This document shows positions 23,920-36,639 of a DNA stretch of 64,000 bases, piece after piece (positions within the stretch are counted from its first letter, which is position 1; every line of letters begins with the position of its first letter). The position numbers and the translations under genes were made by a program. The DNA lies in assembly GCA_001599715.1 (NCBI GenBank), contig BCHU01000004.1, positions 868,001 to 932,000 of the forward strand. Direction: 5' to 3'. The stretch comes from Phaeotremella fagi. Lineage: Eukaryota > Basidiomycota > Tremellomycetes > Tremellales > Phaeotremellaceae. The notes under the pieces were generated by a model that made no database searches, was not told the DNA's origin, and was given only the letters and a program-made list of their open reading frames with translations.

Positions 23920-26900
23920 TCACTGCCAGAACAAAGTCTGAACATCTTCTTTGGCGAAAGCCAATCCACACGCTGGACATTTCCTCTGTCGCGAAGCTAT
24001 ACGTGATGACAAACAATTTTTACAGAACGCTAAAAAGGTTTGTCAGCTAAAACCATCGTTTCCAGTTGTCCAGCTGACTTACTGTGCATGCATTTGACGA
24101 TGACTTGTTCTTTGAATCCTTGTTCACAACATGAACATCGAAGGAGATTCTAAACATGAATGAGTTGGAAAAATTGGTTTTCCTGAAAAAGAAGACAACT
24201 CACCTTGAGCTGATCCCTCTCCCTTCTTAGTTCATATTCACCAGCCGACATATCACTAGCAGCCATGGATTCCTGTCTCTCTTTAAGTTTCTTGACAGTT
24301 CTCTGTGAAGCTTCCAATTCGTCCAAAGCTCGTTGTTTGGCTTCCTTGTCAGCTACAGATTCTGCGACTCTCTGTTGTGCGATTTGTTGGGACTGGAGAT
24401 AATGATCAATAACTGGACCCCAAAGTAATCTCAAGATAACACGTACCTCTGCCAAAGCAGCTTGCGATTGTTGAAGTCTATGTTCCAATTGAATCTTCTC
24501 CGACGTAACACTAGCCAATTGATTCTGTAAATCCATCGAAGAATTTTTCAACACCGTTATAAGTTTTTCATGAGCCGCCTAAAGATTATCAGTGTTTGCA
24601 CCCAAGCGAGTCTTGCCAAAAGCATTTTAACTCACCACCTGTAAGCTCAAATGTCTCTCAACCTCTTGAGCTCTTTCCAACAACTTCAACTGTTTCTCAA
24701 CAGATCTCTGAGCAGTTTTACATTCAGCATCAAGAGCTTCTTTCGATCTCATAGCCGCGAAATATTTGTTATCGGCTTTAGCTTTCTCCGTAGCTAATCT
24801 TGACATCTTCAATTCTCCATCCTTCAATTCAAACACTTTTTTATGGACTTGAGATTCAAGTTCTTCCCATGATTTCGATAACGATTCGACTTCGGTGTAT
24901 AAAGAATTGGTAGCCGCTTCGGATTCTTCTAATTTGAGTTCCAGAATTTTCTTCTCTTTCGATGCCGTTTCCAATCGTTCCGTCAAATTTTTGACATCAC
25001 CTGAGATTTCAGCGTCTGGTCCAAAAATCCTTTCGTATTTTTCCAAAGCTTTCTTGACTGATAACAATTCGGTTTGAACAGATGTATCCGAGATCTGACC
25101 GGTCTCATCTTTGGTGACGAGTTGAATTTTATCGAGAGCCTCTGCCAATTTCTCCTCAAGATCCTTGACATAATCTCCATCAATACCTCCAGCCCCGTTG
25201 AGAAAACCAAGATATCCTTCTGAACCTGCTCCAGCCCCCAATTTACCCTTCAATCGACGAACTTCAGATGATAAGAGTTGAATTCGATCCTGTCGTGCTT
25301 TGGCAAGGGATTCCATTTCGTCCGCGAAATCCAGTCGATCTCCTTCCCTCGCTCGTCTTTCCAATAACTCCGAATTCATGTCATCACGTTGTCCACGTAA
25401 TCTCACGAGATCAAGATCACGTTTGGCCATTTGCTGTCGTAAAGAGTCGGATTCTGCCTTAGCTTCCGCCTAGAATAGAATGTCAATAAATACTTTCAAA
25501 ACTGCTAAAACAAAACTTACCAATACAGCTTCTCGAAAATCAAAATTGCTATCACGAAGACTGTCAAGTTTCTTTTCAGCCGATTCGCAGCGTATTCTCA
25601 AAGCCTCCGCCCGATTGGCGTGCATCGATAACTGATGCAGGTAAACTTGGAAAAACGGCGAATCCCGTAAAAGTTTTTCAGAAGGATTTTTAGCCTAAAC
25701 AGATGGTCAGGTCTTTTACGGCTATGGATTCATTCCAAACGACCTACCAATAACTGAAGTTTATCATTTTCCTGTAGAAGTCCAGTCTGCTCTGCTCGAA
25801 GACTTTCTAGTTGCTCCAATCGAGATTGAGCCAGAGATTCCAGATCTGCTGTATCTGGTAATAATGATGTCGAAGTTGATGCTGCAATCCCATTCGTTTG
25901 TGGTCGTGTCTCCTAGGAAGAATAAGAAAATTGTCCCTGAATGAGATCTTTTGCACTTACATCCTCCACTTTACCATTCGGTGTTGCATGACCTGAACCA
26001 GGTCCACTTTTCCCATTTTCAACGGGTACACTACCTCTGCCATTTCTCCAACTCTGCTCGGCCTTATCGTGCTCCATACGTTGTCGATCTAAACTTTTCT
26101 CTGCGCGCTGTAAATCTCTTTGCGCACTATCCCTTGCTTGAGATATTGTTGAAATCTGAGACTCTAATAAAGAAACTTTAGATTTAAACGTTGAGCTTTC
26201 GATTTGTAAGTTTTGCGATCGAGTTTGAAGTTCTTCAGTCGTCGGCGATCTAATGGCACTTTTTGAGGCTAAATCCACAAAACGTTGAATCAATAGTTGT
26301 GTGGGTGGTAGACGATTGTTAAGAGCTTCTTGTAGTTCTGGTTGCGGAAGTGCGGTGTCCAAAGGAGCTAAAAAGAGGTCAGCTCATGGCTCTGGAGGTA
26401 AATAACCTAACCTACGTTCGAGAGCTATCTGAGAGTTGCCTTCGACCACTTGCTGACCGGCAAAATCTCGAACAGCAGCAACAAGCTAAAGACAGAATAA
26501 GATACTGACGTCCCTACAGGAAAAAATTGTAAAGATCCAACTAACCTGTGCCCAACAGATTTCAACACTTTGAACACTAGCTTCCAGTGTTCGCCGCTGT
26601 GCCTCTAACGCGTTGGCTTTAACAGCTTCACGTTCGTAAGAGCGACGATATTCGAGCATCTGTCTATATATTGCTTCCTTTTGTTTAGTCTGAAAAGAAG
26701 TTTTACAGATTAGTGAAGGCTCCAAGAATTTCAGAACGTGAATTAGAGTTTTAATCATGAACCACTGATAAACACCGACTAATTTTCACAACAGTGAACC
26801 ACCAATTGACTTACCTGAACAACATCTTCCCAATCGTCAGTTTGAAAAGCGCCGCTGTCTGCTGTAGGAGTGGTCGCGAGACCAACAGCCCTTCGTTTAG

Positions 26901-26961
26901 ATGGACCTGGTGGACCATCCTCCAGGACGGTTTCACGAACTCTTTTCAGATCCGCACTCAT
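23920..26961 (-). CDS. BRE1: E3 ubiquitin-protein ligase Bre1 (histone H2B)
   Basis: About ten exons on the minus strand. The start at 26961 gives MSADLKRVRETVLEDG and a GPSKRRAVG basic patch. Most of the chain is coiled coil with heptads, including the conserved LRGQRDDMNSELLERRAREG segment (from 25407) that marks Bre1/RNF20 proteins. The last exons carry a C-terminal C3HC4 RING: CEQGFKEQVIVKCMHTFCKN, then CL...RQRKCPACGLAF, ending LFWQ at a TGA at 23920-23922. Bre1 works with Rad6 to monoubiquitylate the histone H2B tail, coupled to transcription elongation and H3K4/K79 methylation. It is divergent from the NudE gene over 324 bp. Confidence 0.93.
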
Positions 26962-27285
26962 AGGAAAGAGATTTCCTCAATCTTACAAGTGTAGATGTGT
27001 TAATTTGTGGAAAAGAATGAATGAATTTGTGAGGGGAAGAAGATGTAAAAGTGAGAAATGAGAAATGTTAAATGTTAAAATCTTAGTAATTAAAGTAGTT
27101 GACTCCTCTTCCACCGCTCTTCATTAGCGTTTTCTTAATCCCGCGGCGTTATAGTGTCTGTGGCGTACCCCTATCTGGCTGATTTGCCACCTGGTGTTGT
27201 TGACATTTAGAGTCAGCTTAGATACTGGCAGATATTTACAAGCACCACCAACAGAGACATATATATGATCAACATATAGCACAAA
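26962..27285. promoter_or_regulatory. Divergent promoter region, BRE1 / NudE
   Basis: 324 bp between opposed start codons, with a purine-rich stretch beside the BRE1 start (27000-27065) and a short TA-rich run (acatatatatgatcaacatata) at about 27258-27279. No gene seen. Confidence 0.4.
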
Positions 27286-29691
27286 ATGTCAATCTCGCTA
27301 CCTCATCTAGCTCTGCCTGACTCAGACGGCCTACCTAGTCTAGGTCATTCAGTAGTACATAAAATGCCCAGTTCATCTACTATAGGTATGGACGATGAAG
27401 ATCCAAAGTAAGTTCAAACCAGTCGAGTTGAAGTAGACTGGACAACGCGATCACCTCCATTAACACATCTACAGCTTCGATTCACCAGAGGATGAAGCTG
27501 CATATTACAGAGAAAGATACAGACGCGTTATAGATATGCTGAATGAGACAAGAAATGAGCTCGGTTCGTCGGTTGTCTAACTTGTAATAGCATGGTCCAA
27601 ACTAACCAAAATCGATTAGATGAATTTCAAGCTTCGTCAAAAGAACTGGAAGACGAATTGGAAAAGGAATTAGCTGCCACTGATAAACAGCAAGCCGAGC
27701 TGAAGGAACGAATCAAAAGGTTGGAAGCTGAGAAAGACGAGTGGAAGGTACTTCAACCTTTTAATTTCGTATGATCCTATGCTGATTTGTATCTAGCAAA
27801 AGCACCTGACACTTCAGAAACTGCATAGTTCAACTACTGCTAACATGCAGGTAGGTTTGTTGTAATGGACTTTGAAACCTACTAACGAACTCAAGCGTGA
27901 GATGGATAATTTACGATCTGAAAGGGATAAAACTCTAGTGGCTATGCGAGAGCTTGAAATGGGAAACGATGATCTAGAAAGGAATGAACGGTAAGTGTCA
28001 GTTCCTGTTATATGGTGTTATCTAATATCTCTCTCAGTGTTGCTGTCTCCTCGCTTTTAGACTTAGAAAGCAAATACAATCGTGCGATAGAAGAGAAAAC
28101 ACTGTTGGAGCAGGAAGTTGTTCAGAAGCAGGAAATGGAGGAAGAATGTCAGAGACTACGGGATGACGTGAGAGGTGAGTTTGACCAGTTCGCACAATAC
28201 TGATCGACATTAGATGCCAATAATGAAATTGCTATCCTTCGAGATCAAATTAGTCGGTCTGTTCCTACCCCACCTTCGTCAGTGTCAGTTCAAATGTCAC
28301 CCGTACAAGAGGCTTCCCAGGAAGTGTCGCCGGATGAGGTACCTCCTCTTAAAGATATTGGGGAATCTGTTAACACCAATCGACTCTCTTTGCAAATCAA
28401 CAAGCCCCTTCCACGTACCACGTCTATTCCCACGCTGGCATCTCCAGTAGCGAAACGATTCAGTACAACCATCCCTCACTCGCCATCCGGTACACTCAGT
28501 CGGTCAACAACGATTCGCAATCTCGCTGCATCAACATCAGCTACGCCTGGATCGCCTTCGATACCAAGAAGTCGATCTGGATTAGCAGCACCCTCCCCCG
28601 CCAGACTAGCTACTATTAACAGTAATCAAGCGGCCAAAACCAAAGGGTTCAGACTGTTACACGATTTACAGGCTCGTCTCAAGGCAACTGATGATAAATT
28701 GGGTAACAAAATTGGTAAACGTAACGTTTCTGCTCCAATATCCCATGGAGTCAAGAAATCTACCCAATCATCCTCATCTGCTTCATCCTCTACTGTTTCT
28801 GGTAAATCAGCGGCTCATGCCAGAATAGCAGCATTGACACAAGAGTCAACACCCGTTCAACATATTGCCGAAAGGTCGAACCTACTGTCACCCAATGGAT
28901 GGGTTGTTATTGATGATGAGGAAATGCAAACACCCACGGCTAATATTAATTCCAACAATAATCAGAAACAGCGAACCGAGGAGCCGTCGTCTCCATTAGA
29001 AACAACATTCCGCCCAACATCATCTACATCTACAGCAAGCAGTTCGCGAGCACTACCCAGTCGTCCAGGAATTCCATCACCGTTAACATCAGTCAATCAG
29101 TTCAAGATGGCCTCATCCTCCAACCCGACAAACCTATCCAAATCAACTTCCAGAATACAAAGACCGGCTTCAACGTTACTTTCACAGTCCACCTTGCAAA
29201 TGCACAAGGCAGGTCTATCAGTCTCGACATCAGATTCGCGTCCAATGTCACCAAGCTATCTCCCTCAACCTAAATATCGTTCCCAATCCCCAGGTATTGG
29301 TCTAGGTCAACCTTCCAGACCCTCATCATCGACTCGACACCTCCATCGGTCCGTAACAGAAACCAAACCAAATCCGAAACCGTCTACGTCAACGACCAAA
29401 TCCACTCCATTCCCAAATTCCCACCCCGAATTGAACACATCGTCATCAACACCGATAAGAAGATCTAGACGATCTTCATTAGGTCCTTTGGAAACTGTCA
29501 CGCCATCCGCTATACCTGGCCCTAGGTCTTCTTTGTCGAACAATTCAACTCCTCATCGTAAAGATCGTCCGGTGTCGGAATTGGTTTTTGGAACTCCACC
29601 CCCGGTTCCGAGGATACCTAGTGCTCATTTGAAAGGTGATAGGGAGAGGTTGGGATTGTCTACTAGAGATAGATTGAAAAGTGGGATATAA
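27286..29691 (+). CDS. NudE/NDE1-like dynein regulator
   Basis: Several short 5' exons lead into a large last exon. The joined start is MSISLPHLALPDSDGLPS; the second exon begins NFDSPEDEAAYYRERYRRVI and runs into a coiled coil of about 170 residues (ELEDELEKELAATDKQQAEL, KLHSSTTANMQREMDNLRSE, DLESKYNRAIEEKTLLEQEV). The YYRxRY...LE.ELE..L start and the DLExKYNxAIExxxLLExEV segment are the NudE/NDEL1 signature, the LIS1- and dynein-binding coil used in nuclear migration. The remaining 450 residues are Ser/Pro/Thr-rich and disordered, as in other fungal NudE proteins. The stop is TAA at 29689-29691. Confidence 0.88.
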
Positions 29692-30098
29692 GATCATCAA
29701 TTTGCTTCACAGTCTATGCATTTTTACAATGGATTTTATCGCGATTTGATGCAGGGAGGTTCGGTTTGTCCGCGACAGATGGATTATAATCTGGTCTTTT
29801 GCCTAACAACCTTCATGATTTGACAGGAAGAGGTTGGGTTTCGTGTTGGTGAAAAGCGGATATTGTCATGGATCCAAAAGTTTCCTCAACGGTGCTCGAT
29901 GATCGATGACATTTATTCAAGTATCGGGTATATCTACTGACAGTAGATAGCTCCACATTTCATTCTCTAGGAAATGACAACCTTGACAGCTAACAGCTTA
30001 TGCATATCTACAACTAACTTTCATCGTGATTACCCTCCAAACATTATCCCATTCTGACAGCACTTGTACTTCACCTGAACATCTCATTCCACAACTAA
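29692..30098. other. Convergent intergenic region, NudE / gene D
   Basis: 407 bp of facing 3' regions. No gene, repeat or structured RNA recognised. Confidence 0.4.
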
Positions 30099-31332
30099 TC
30101 AATACTTTTTTGAACCGCATCCACGACATCCATCCCACTGTTGACCAACTTTCAACTGGACCCTTGGATGATATTTAGAATCAATGCCCTCTAGGAGAGT
30201 ATTGACAAATTCTTCAGAAGTTAAACCGTTTATTTCTTCTGTTGTCTTAAAGTAGAAAACCAGAGATGTCTGTCGAGCCAAATCTCTGATCATTGAATCT
30301 GGATCATTTTCCCTCTCCTTTTGACTGTTCTGAGACTCCATAATCTTTTGGGCAGCACTTTGCAAAGTCAGACCCAGGCCTGTCACAGAATGTTTCAGAC
30401 CAGTCCAGAACCATGAACGAGATACATCTGGAGGGGGGAGTAGTTTACCACCTCCACTCATCAAATAAATATTTTCAGCTCCCATAACAGCATGACAGAG
30501 ATGAGAATATTTGAAAGAAAAATGATGTGTGATTTGAAGATGTTTTAGACTTCTGTCTTTAAAATTGATTTCTTTTGAATAGGTTTGGGACCTTTTAGAA
30601 CAAACGAAAGAAACCTTGGAGTTATTGAGAATGCTGCCACCCACTTTTTCTAGTGTTCCAACAACATCACTTTCAGCCGTTTCAAATGAAGGAGGTTGAC
30701 AATCGTTGGGAATTGATGAGATAAGCCGCCAGATATCTGAACATATTGAACTATTTTGTAGATTGCCAACACCTAAAACCAAAGTCTGTAGATTGTGAAA
30801 TTGAACCTGACCTTTGTTGATATAGTTCAGATCTTTCATATATGAATCAATTAATTTGATTTGTTCGATTGTTGTTTTGCCTGAAATCCATTCCGCACTA
30901 TCTTTACGATAGCTTGCCCATTCTAAATCTAATTTCGGTTGTAGCCAATGAAGTTCTTTTATAAAACCCAAGAGTTCTGATTTGGTACACGATTTTCTAG
31001 TTGCAGTGGAAGGCTGTACAGTGACTCCAGTGAGCAAACCCCGCATATCATCTGTTTTGAATTTATCGTACAGTTGAAGACAGGTGCGTTGATTGATTAC
31101 CTATGATTCATTCTCAGTAAAAGCAAGTGGGTAGATACTCAAGATCACTTACCAAACTAACTGGCATCAGTCTGGCAAGACCATCATGACTGAATTTTGT
31201 ATTGTCGTATCCCTCTTCTCCCTCAGTTGGACTTGATGTGAGAAGTTTAACTTCGTGAATGATCATGTCCAACAGCTCCATTGGAAGAGATGAGATGCCT
31301 GTTATGGCTGTAGTACTTTGGGATTGAAACAT
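30099..31332 (-). CDS. F-box-like family protein D (CRGCG C-terminus)
   Basis: Two exons (31153-31332, 30099-31100) give 393 residues from the ATG at 31332; an in-frame ATG at 31485 would add 51 mostly hydrophobic residues not shared by paralogues. N-terminus: ISSLPMELLDMIIHEV, then GLARLMPVSL, phase-0 intron, VINQRTCLQLYDKFKTDDMR. Later marks: RKSCTKSELLGFIKELHWLQ, YINKGQVQFHNLQTLVLG, VMGAENIYLMSGGG, DLARQTSLVFYFKTTEEING, TLLEGIDSKYHPRVQLK, ending WDGCRGCGSKKY. The F-box helix is LPMELLD rather than LPxELW. It heads the D-pseudogene-E run. Confidence 0.85.
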
Positions 31333-31748
31333 TGGTAAACTTGTTTGTGTGGAAGAGGATGAGAAAAGAAGAACAACGGTTGACACAAAAGTCACCACTT
31401 TATAAGCAGGGATATCTTCTTGTGAGAATTTTTGATAGGAAGGCATGAGATCTTGGAAAAAACAGTACTTTGCATTGTCGAACAAAAGAGTGCCACAGCC
31501 ATTGATTGTTTCAGAAGCGATATATTTTGCTAGGGCAGTTGAGGTTTCTCAACAAGGGATCAATTGAATAGGCCTATGTAATCTTCAATTATGGCATATA
31601 CAGTGGGCCGTTACTTTAAATCGTTATTCGCAAGGTTCAAAATCACAGGTTTGATCGATTAAAGCGTTCAGGACGCAGTCCGGTTTTAATCTTCCAGGCT
31701 TGCTATGATACGTAGTTTCAATCTCATCAATTTAGATACATGTAGTAC

Positions 31749-32272
31749 TCAGATTCTAGAGCCACAAGCAGTACAATTATGGATTCTTTGGTTTCTGAAT
31801 TCTAGTTCAGGTTGATAATTGGTGTTAAGTCGAGCTTTGTAGAATAGGAAAGCAGCACTCTGTTGAGATCATTGATCCGCATCTTTCCAATGCTCCCTCA
31901 AAGCCTCCTTGGCAAAACTGCAGAAAAAAATCATTGAAGTCTGTGAAGTTCATTTGCAATGGAGTCTTTATCTTCATCACTTTTCGTTTGAAGCTCTTTG
32001 TACCGACTAGCCGCGAATGAAAACTTTGACCTGAGATTACTAATTTCCATTTTGATACCGCATAAGAATTCTGTGTGAGAACTAATAGCCAAAGAAGTCC
32101 AGGGAGGTAATTCTTGTATAGGGTCTGAGTTGTTAGTAAAAATATTCTCCGCTCCTACAGTTGCAGAGCAGTATGGTATGTCTGAGCGAGTTGAAATATA
32201 ACAGTCGTGATTGATAATTTGAAACGCGTTGGCTGAATGAGACTTTCGACATTGACATTGGCTCCGCCACAC
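31749..32272 (-). pseudogene. Decayed 5'-truncated copy of the F-box-like family
   Basis: Only the C-terminal half survives, lying just 3' of gene E on the same strand. It aligns from FQIINHDCYISTRSD through TVGAENIFTNNSDP. Near 31938 one T is missing where paralogues read L-V/A-S/T-Q/E-T-S, shifting the frame; the new frame continues TSMIFFCSFAKEALREHWKD. The usual DEDQW then reads DADQ followed by TGA (TGG to TGA). Past that stop the same frame still resembles the family, with YQPELEF and a final NCTACGSRI before its own TGA at 31749-31751. No start, F-box or first exon is present. The 5' limit is approximate; the stretch up to 32458 has no clear family similarity. Confidence 0.85.
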
Positions 32273-32458
32273 ACTGAATCAAACGAGGAAAGGTGTGTGT
32301 GTAAAGTACTATGTAGGGGAAATAATACTGGGCTGAAGCTGAAATTGATCTTTCAGTTTGGATATCACAACCCCTATTCAGTCTCCAAACACACACAACA
32401 TTGACATTACAGTACAAACTTCATCTAACCCAAACTAATTTCATCCTGAGTAACCCAC

Positions 32459-33708
32459 TCATGACTCCTCCCCGCAAGCCGGACACTTCTCCGGAACCCA
32501 TGAAGTTTTGAACTCGATACGTGGATGATAGGCCTCATCTACATCTTTCAAGATTCTTGCTACCGTTTGTTCGTGCCATTGATCCTCGTCATTCCAGTAA
32601 TGCGAAAAAGCTGTTTTGGCGGAAGGGTAGTAGAAAACCAGCGATGTTTCAGTAGCCAATTGACGAGCGATATTAATAGACAAACCTGTATCTGCTGTAG
32701 TTCCATGCCCTTCCAAAGATTTTTTGTACTGATAAGCCGCTACGCGAGTGGTTGACTTGAATCTTTCAATATTACACTCGATACTTGCTATAATTGTTTG
32801 GTGGTAACGGTAGTTATCGGAGTATTCGAAGTTGTAATAACTATTTTGAGCGCCGACTACGATAGGACAACAACCTTTAGATGAGTTCATCAAAGCGCAA
32901 TTGTGGTTGATAATTCGAAGCGGAATGTCTCTTTTCTTGAAGATACCACCCAGTTCTAGGGTTGCAAGAGAACAAGTACAGATTGTTGAGACGTTGTTTT
33001 GGTTGACTGTTTCAATAGCCCTCCCCGTCATTGTTTCCAAAAAGCCCTGAAACCTTCTGTTCCACCTGTCAGAAAAACGTTTTTCTTTAGGAATGGAGTT
33101 GATAAGATCTTCGAGACGAGATGGTCGTAGATCATTTCGATAAATTTCACAACCAAAACTCACAGATTGAAGACTTTGAAATAAACCTTTTGCTTTACTG
33201 AGATGTGTCAAATCTTGAAGGGAATTTTCCAACGATTTGATTTCCTCAATGTCCGTTTCACTAAAATGCCATCGAAGTACATCGTTATTTCCAAGCAAAA
33301 CCATTCTCTCGAAATAAGGTCGGATCCAGTGGAGCTTTCTGATTGACCCTAAAATTTGCATTTTCGTACAAGATCTTCTCTCTTCAAGATGTGAGGAAAC
33401 TCCACAGGCTAAACCTCCGAGATCACCTGTGGAGACCGCGTCGTAAAGAGTAGGGAAAGCAAGTCCATAGAGTTCCTAGATACGGCATCATCATCAATCC
33501 TGAGTGAGTCTGAAGAGGCAGAATGACTCACTGAACTGACACACATCAATTTGGCAAGGATATCCTTATTACTTTTGCCTTCTGTTGTATCTTCAGGGAA
33601 AGCCTGGGTGAATTCGATGATCATGGTCCATAATTCTCTCGGTAAATATGGACTTCCCAAAGTTGTAGTATTATGCGTAGCATGAGATATGGTTGTTAAA
33701 CTACTCAT
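32459..33708 (-). CDS. F-box-like family protein E (CPACG C-terminus)
   Basis: Two exons (33532-33708, 32459-33475) give 397 residues. N-terminus: GSPYLPRELWTMIIEFTQAF, then ILAKLMCVSS, phase-0 intron of 56 nt, ELYGLAFPTLYDAVSTGDLG. Next ERRSCTKMQILGSIRKLHWI, LSKAKGLFQSLQSVSFG, PLRIINHNCALMNSS, VVGAQNSYYNFE, INIARQLATETSLVFYYPSA, HYWNDEDQWHEQTVARILKD and the end EKCPACGEES. E and the adjacent pseudogene share the RIINHNC/QIINHDC wording, so they were probably a tandem pair. Function not known; SCF adaptor is a hypothesis from the N-terminal helix. Confidence 0.86.
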
Positions 33709-34062
33709 GATTGGATGTATATGAGGATAAAAAGGCGAGGGTATATGATAGTTAAAGAAATTATGGTCGAATTTCGTAAATGTCTACTAGAAGACTAATC
33801 GCCTTCTTGTCATGAGAAGTAACGGATTTTCGATGTCATTTGACTTCTTCCGAGATTCTGATTGTGAAAAGAGTAAGTGATCCGACTTCTTTTGGTAAAC
33901 ATCTTGGTGAGATATGTTAAACAGTCAAAGGATCTAGATTGATAAATTTTACCTGCTGTGAGGGTGTTACATAGAAGCGATCGTATAGTACTGAAAATAA
34001 ATGGCTACTAAAAATTTGAGTAAAGATACTGTACATACAATTAACTATCTTTTCAGCATGAA
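33709..34062. other. Intergenic region, leader of gene E and 3' end of SAE2
   Basis: 354 bp with no gene seen. On the minus strand it carries GAAGTC/GAAGGC elements (agaagtcaaatgac, agaaggcg) that loosely resemble the blocks repeated before gene A; the match is too short to call a site. Confidence 0.35.
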
Positions 34063-36639
34063 TCACAATTTACTACAGGTTCTTCATTCGCCACCTTTCT
34101 TTCTCCATTTACTATCCTTGTGTCTAAACCAAGTATCAGCAAAAACAAAGTCTAAAGAATGGTTAGAAAGACTTACGCGGCATCTCTACGAATCTGAGCA
34201 TCCTTCTCAGCAGCCATCTGATCAGCTCGAGCGTTTTGTGCAGCAACAGTCTGTGTATCAGGGAAACCGATCTGCCAAAATCCAGGTGGAGTAGGTGGTT
34301 TCTGCCACTACAAGAACAACTCATTCAGCATTGCACTATGATTCAGAGAAGAATCAGTTTTGACTGACCGTTTCTCGGTGTCTCGAGATCTTGTTTTGAT
34401 GTTGTCTAGCATCTCCTCCAGCTTCCCCATCTCCGTCTATATCGTTTTGCGTCTCCCTCCAAACTGGTGGTGCGTTGTATCGTGGTAAATTACCAATCGC
34501 GTCGTAGTACTTTATGAAATCATGTTTTCAGCATAATCCTCGATATACGGGTAAGAAGGTTGACCTACATCTTTACAGCATTCACAATCCCCTCCATGCA
34601 TTTTCTCTCGTTCTTCCTTCTTACGTCTGACGTCGTGATATTGATAATTCTCTCCGTCATTCAATAAAGGGTTGATTTCATATTCATCTTCCGCTCTTGA
34701 TTTTCTGCATTGATAAGTATCAGGTAATTCACGATTCGACATACAATTCATCTTTGGCCAGATATCTCCCATTCCCTTTATACGGTGCGTATATCTCTCT
34801 CTTCTCACTTGTCGATAATTTACTCAACTTCTTACGCTCTTTGGCCTTTTGCGTGGGCGTCAAATCCGCCATTTCGACTAGTTTTCGTTTGGATGAGGAG
34901 GGCGTGGCATTATTGTTCTGTTCATCTGGTTTAGATGAGTTATCTAAAATTGTTCGACGGAGTGATGTTGGTGCAACAGCATTACCAGTTCGATCACGAA
35001 TAAGACTCGCTTTGTTAGTCGATGTTGGTGCAGTGGTGGTAGTCGCGATGGGTGTGTTTGTAGATGTTAGCCTTGTTGGTTGATAGTAATGTTCGTCCTC
35101 GAATGAATCCTTATCCCCAGCAGTATTAGAATGAGATCTCTGAAGGATAGGTTTCGAAGAACTTCCCAACCAAGGTTTATCTCTTGAAGCCAAAGCTAAC
35201 TTTTCACGGATGGCATTCTTTTGTATCGGAGTGACGATCTTCTCAGAAATAAGGACGTTTGCCAATTTTGTTGATGGGGATCGTTTTTCTGAAACATCGA
35301 GAGGGCGTTGAGGTGTTTGATTTGGTTGAGCGTGAATGAGCTCATCTCTATCTGGAATATTTTCGTCTTCAGAGATATCAGATTCTTCAGCTTTTGTTGG
35401 TAATCGAGAATGAGTTGTTGGAAGTCTAACTGGATCGGTGAATTTCTGACTGTTGAAAAGTGACTGAATCACCGCCCCAGATTCAATACTTGCTTGAAGA
35501 CTGACAGTCTCTGGATGGATTTCGGTTGTATTAGGTTCTTCAAGTCGACGACCGGCTGGAGATTGATAACTTTCCTGGAAAGTATTTGGCTGCCCGCCTA
35601 GAAGTATACTCGGTCCTCCATCAACTTCATCCGCTCCGTCCATTTGACTGATGGTTGTTTTAGCCAACTTCTTAGCCTCCCTCTTCTTCCTTCTAACCTG
35701 ACTACGAGTCACTTCGGCGGCTTTGTATTCCTTCCAATGTCTAACATCGGTTGCCCAAGCTTGACGAACTTTTTCATGTTCGATTTTGAGGTTTTGATGA
35801 GTCTCTTCCAAGTTCGCGTATCGTCTTGCTATACCTGCCAGGGTGCTCGCTGATGCAGATGGAGATCGGGTTATTGGGGAAAGGAATGAGGTGGGACTCT
35901 TAGTTTTGGTTGGAGTGATTGAACGTTCGATTTGAACGTTAGCGTCAGGTGTGGCGAGGTTGGTGAGAGGTCTAGATGTTTTGATGGAGATCATCATAAG
36001 TTGAGGTCATTCACATCACCAAGAAACTCACGCTCGAATTGACTTGTCCCGTCGAGTTTCATTCAATAATTTCTCTAATTCATTGATCCTATCCTTGAAC
36101 CCTCGTTGCTCGTCCTCAAGTCTAGCAACTTTAGATCTCTCTTTCGTAAGAGAATGATTCATATCACTCCATTCCGATTTAAGTCTAGCAACCTCTTCCA
36201 ATCCACGGATCTTCAAATCCGTCATCTCCCCCATAGTCTTCTCGAGTTCAGCTTTGATAGCTTCATTTCCAGCTTTTTCAGTCCTAAATTTCCCTTCCAA
36301 TTGACCAATACGTTCCCGAAGACCTTGGGCAATAGATCGTTCTTGATTGATCAGTTCAGAATGTTCTTGTTTCTGTAAATCGTTGGTGGTCTTCAGAGAT
36401 GCGATTTCAGTTTTATGTTTATCGATTGATTCCTGTAGAAGCCATATTTTTCTATTTAATTTACCGTGACGATCCAGATCTAGATAGGATTCTTGGAGGT
36501 CAGTGTCGATATCGGAATCTGTTGGTTGAATCATTGAATTGTTCACTGAGAAGGTTGCGTTTAATCCTGCTTGGGTCGGATCTGCTGTAGTGGGAAGGGG
36601 AGGTTTGGATAGATATGGATATCCAGCCATAGCCTTCAC
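34063..36639 (-). CDS. Sae2/Ctp1/CtIP-type DNA end-resection factor
   Basis: The first exon (36032-36639) encodes a Ser/Pro-rich start and a long coiled coil (HGKLNRKIWLLQESIDKHKT to RRDKSIRA), the second (ending in YAPYKGNGRYLAKDEL) a disordered middle. Three further small exons carry the diagnostic C-terminal domain: YHDVRRKKEEREKMHGGDCE with CCKDYYDAIG, then RHRETWQKPPTPPGFWQIGF then PDTQT. This matches VRRKxERxKLxGxxCxxCxxYY and RHRxxxxPPxTPPxFWxxGFPxTQ of CtIP/Ctp1/Sae2. The family promotes Mre11 nuclease cutting at double-strand breaks. The last exon is tiny: GC joins TAAATTGTGA to end AKL at 34063. The start could be 36630. It diverges from the Mis14-like gene. Confidence 0.9.

Noticed and set aside
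31333..31485. N-terminal 51-residue extension of gene D
   Set aside because: No paralogue has it; the family start is supported by the short spacing from ATG to the LPxE motif.
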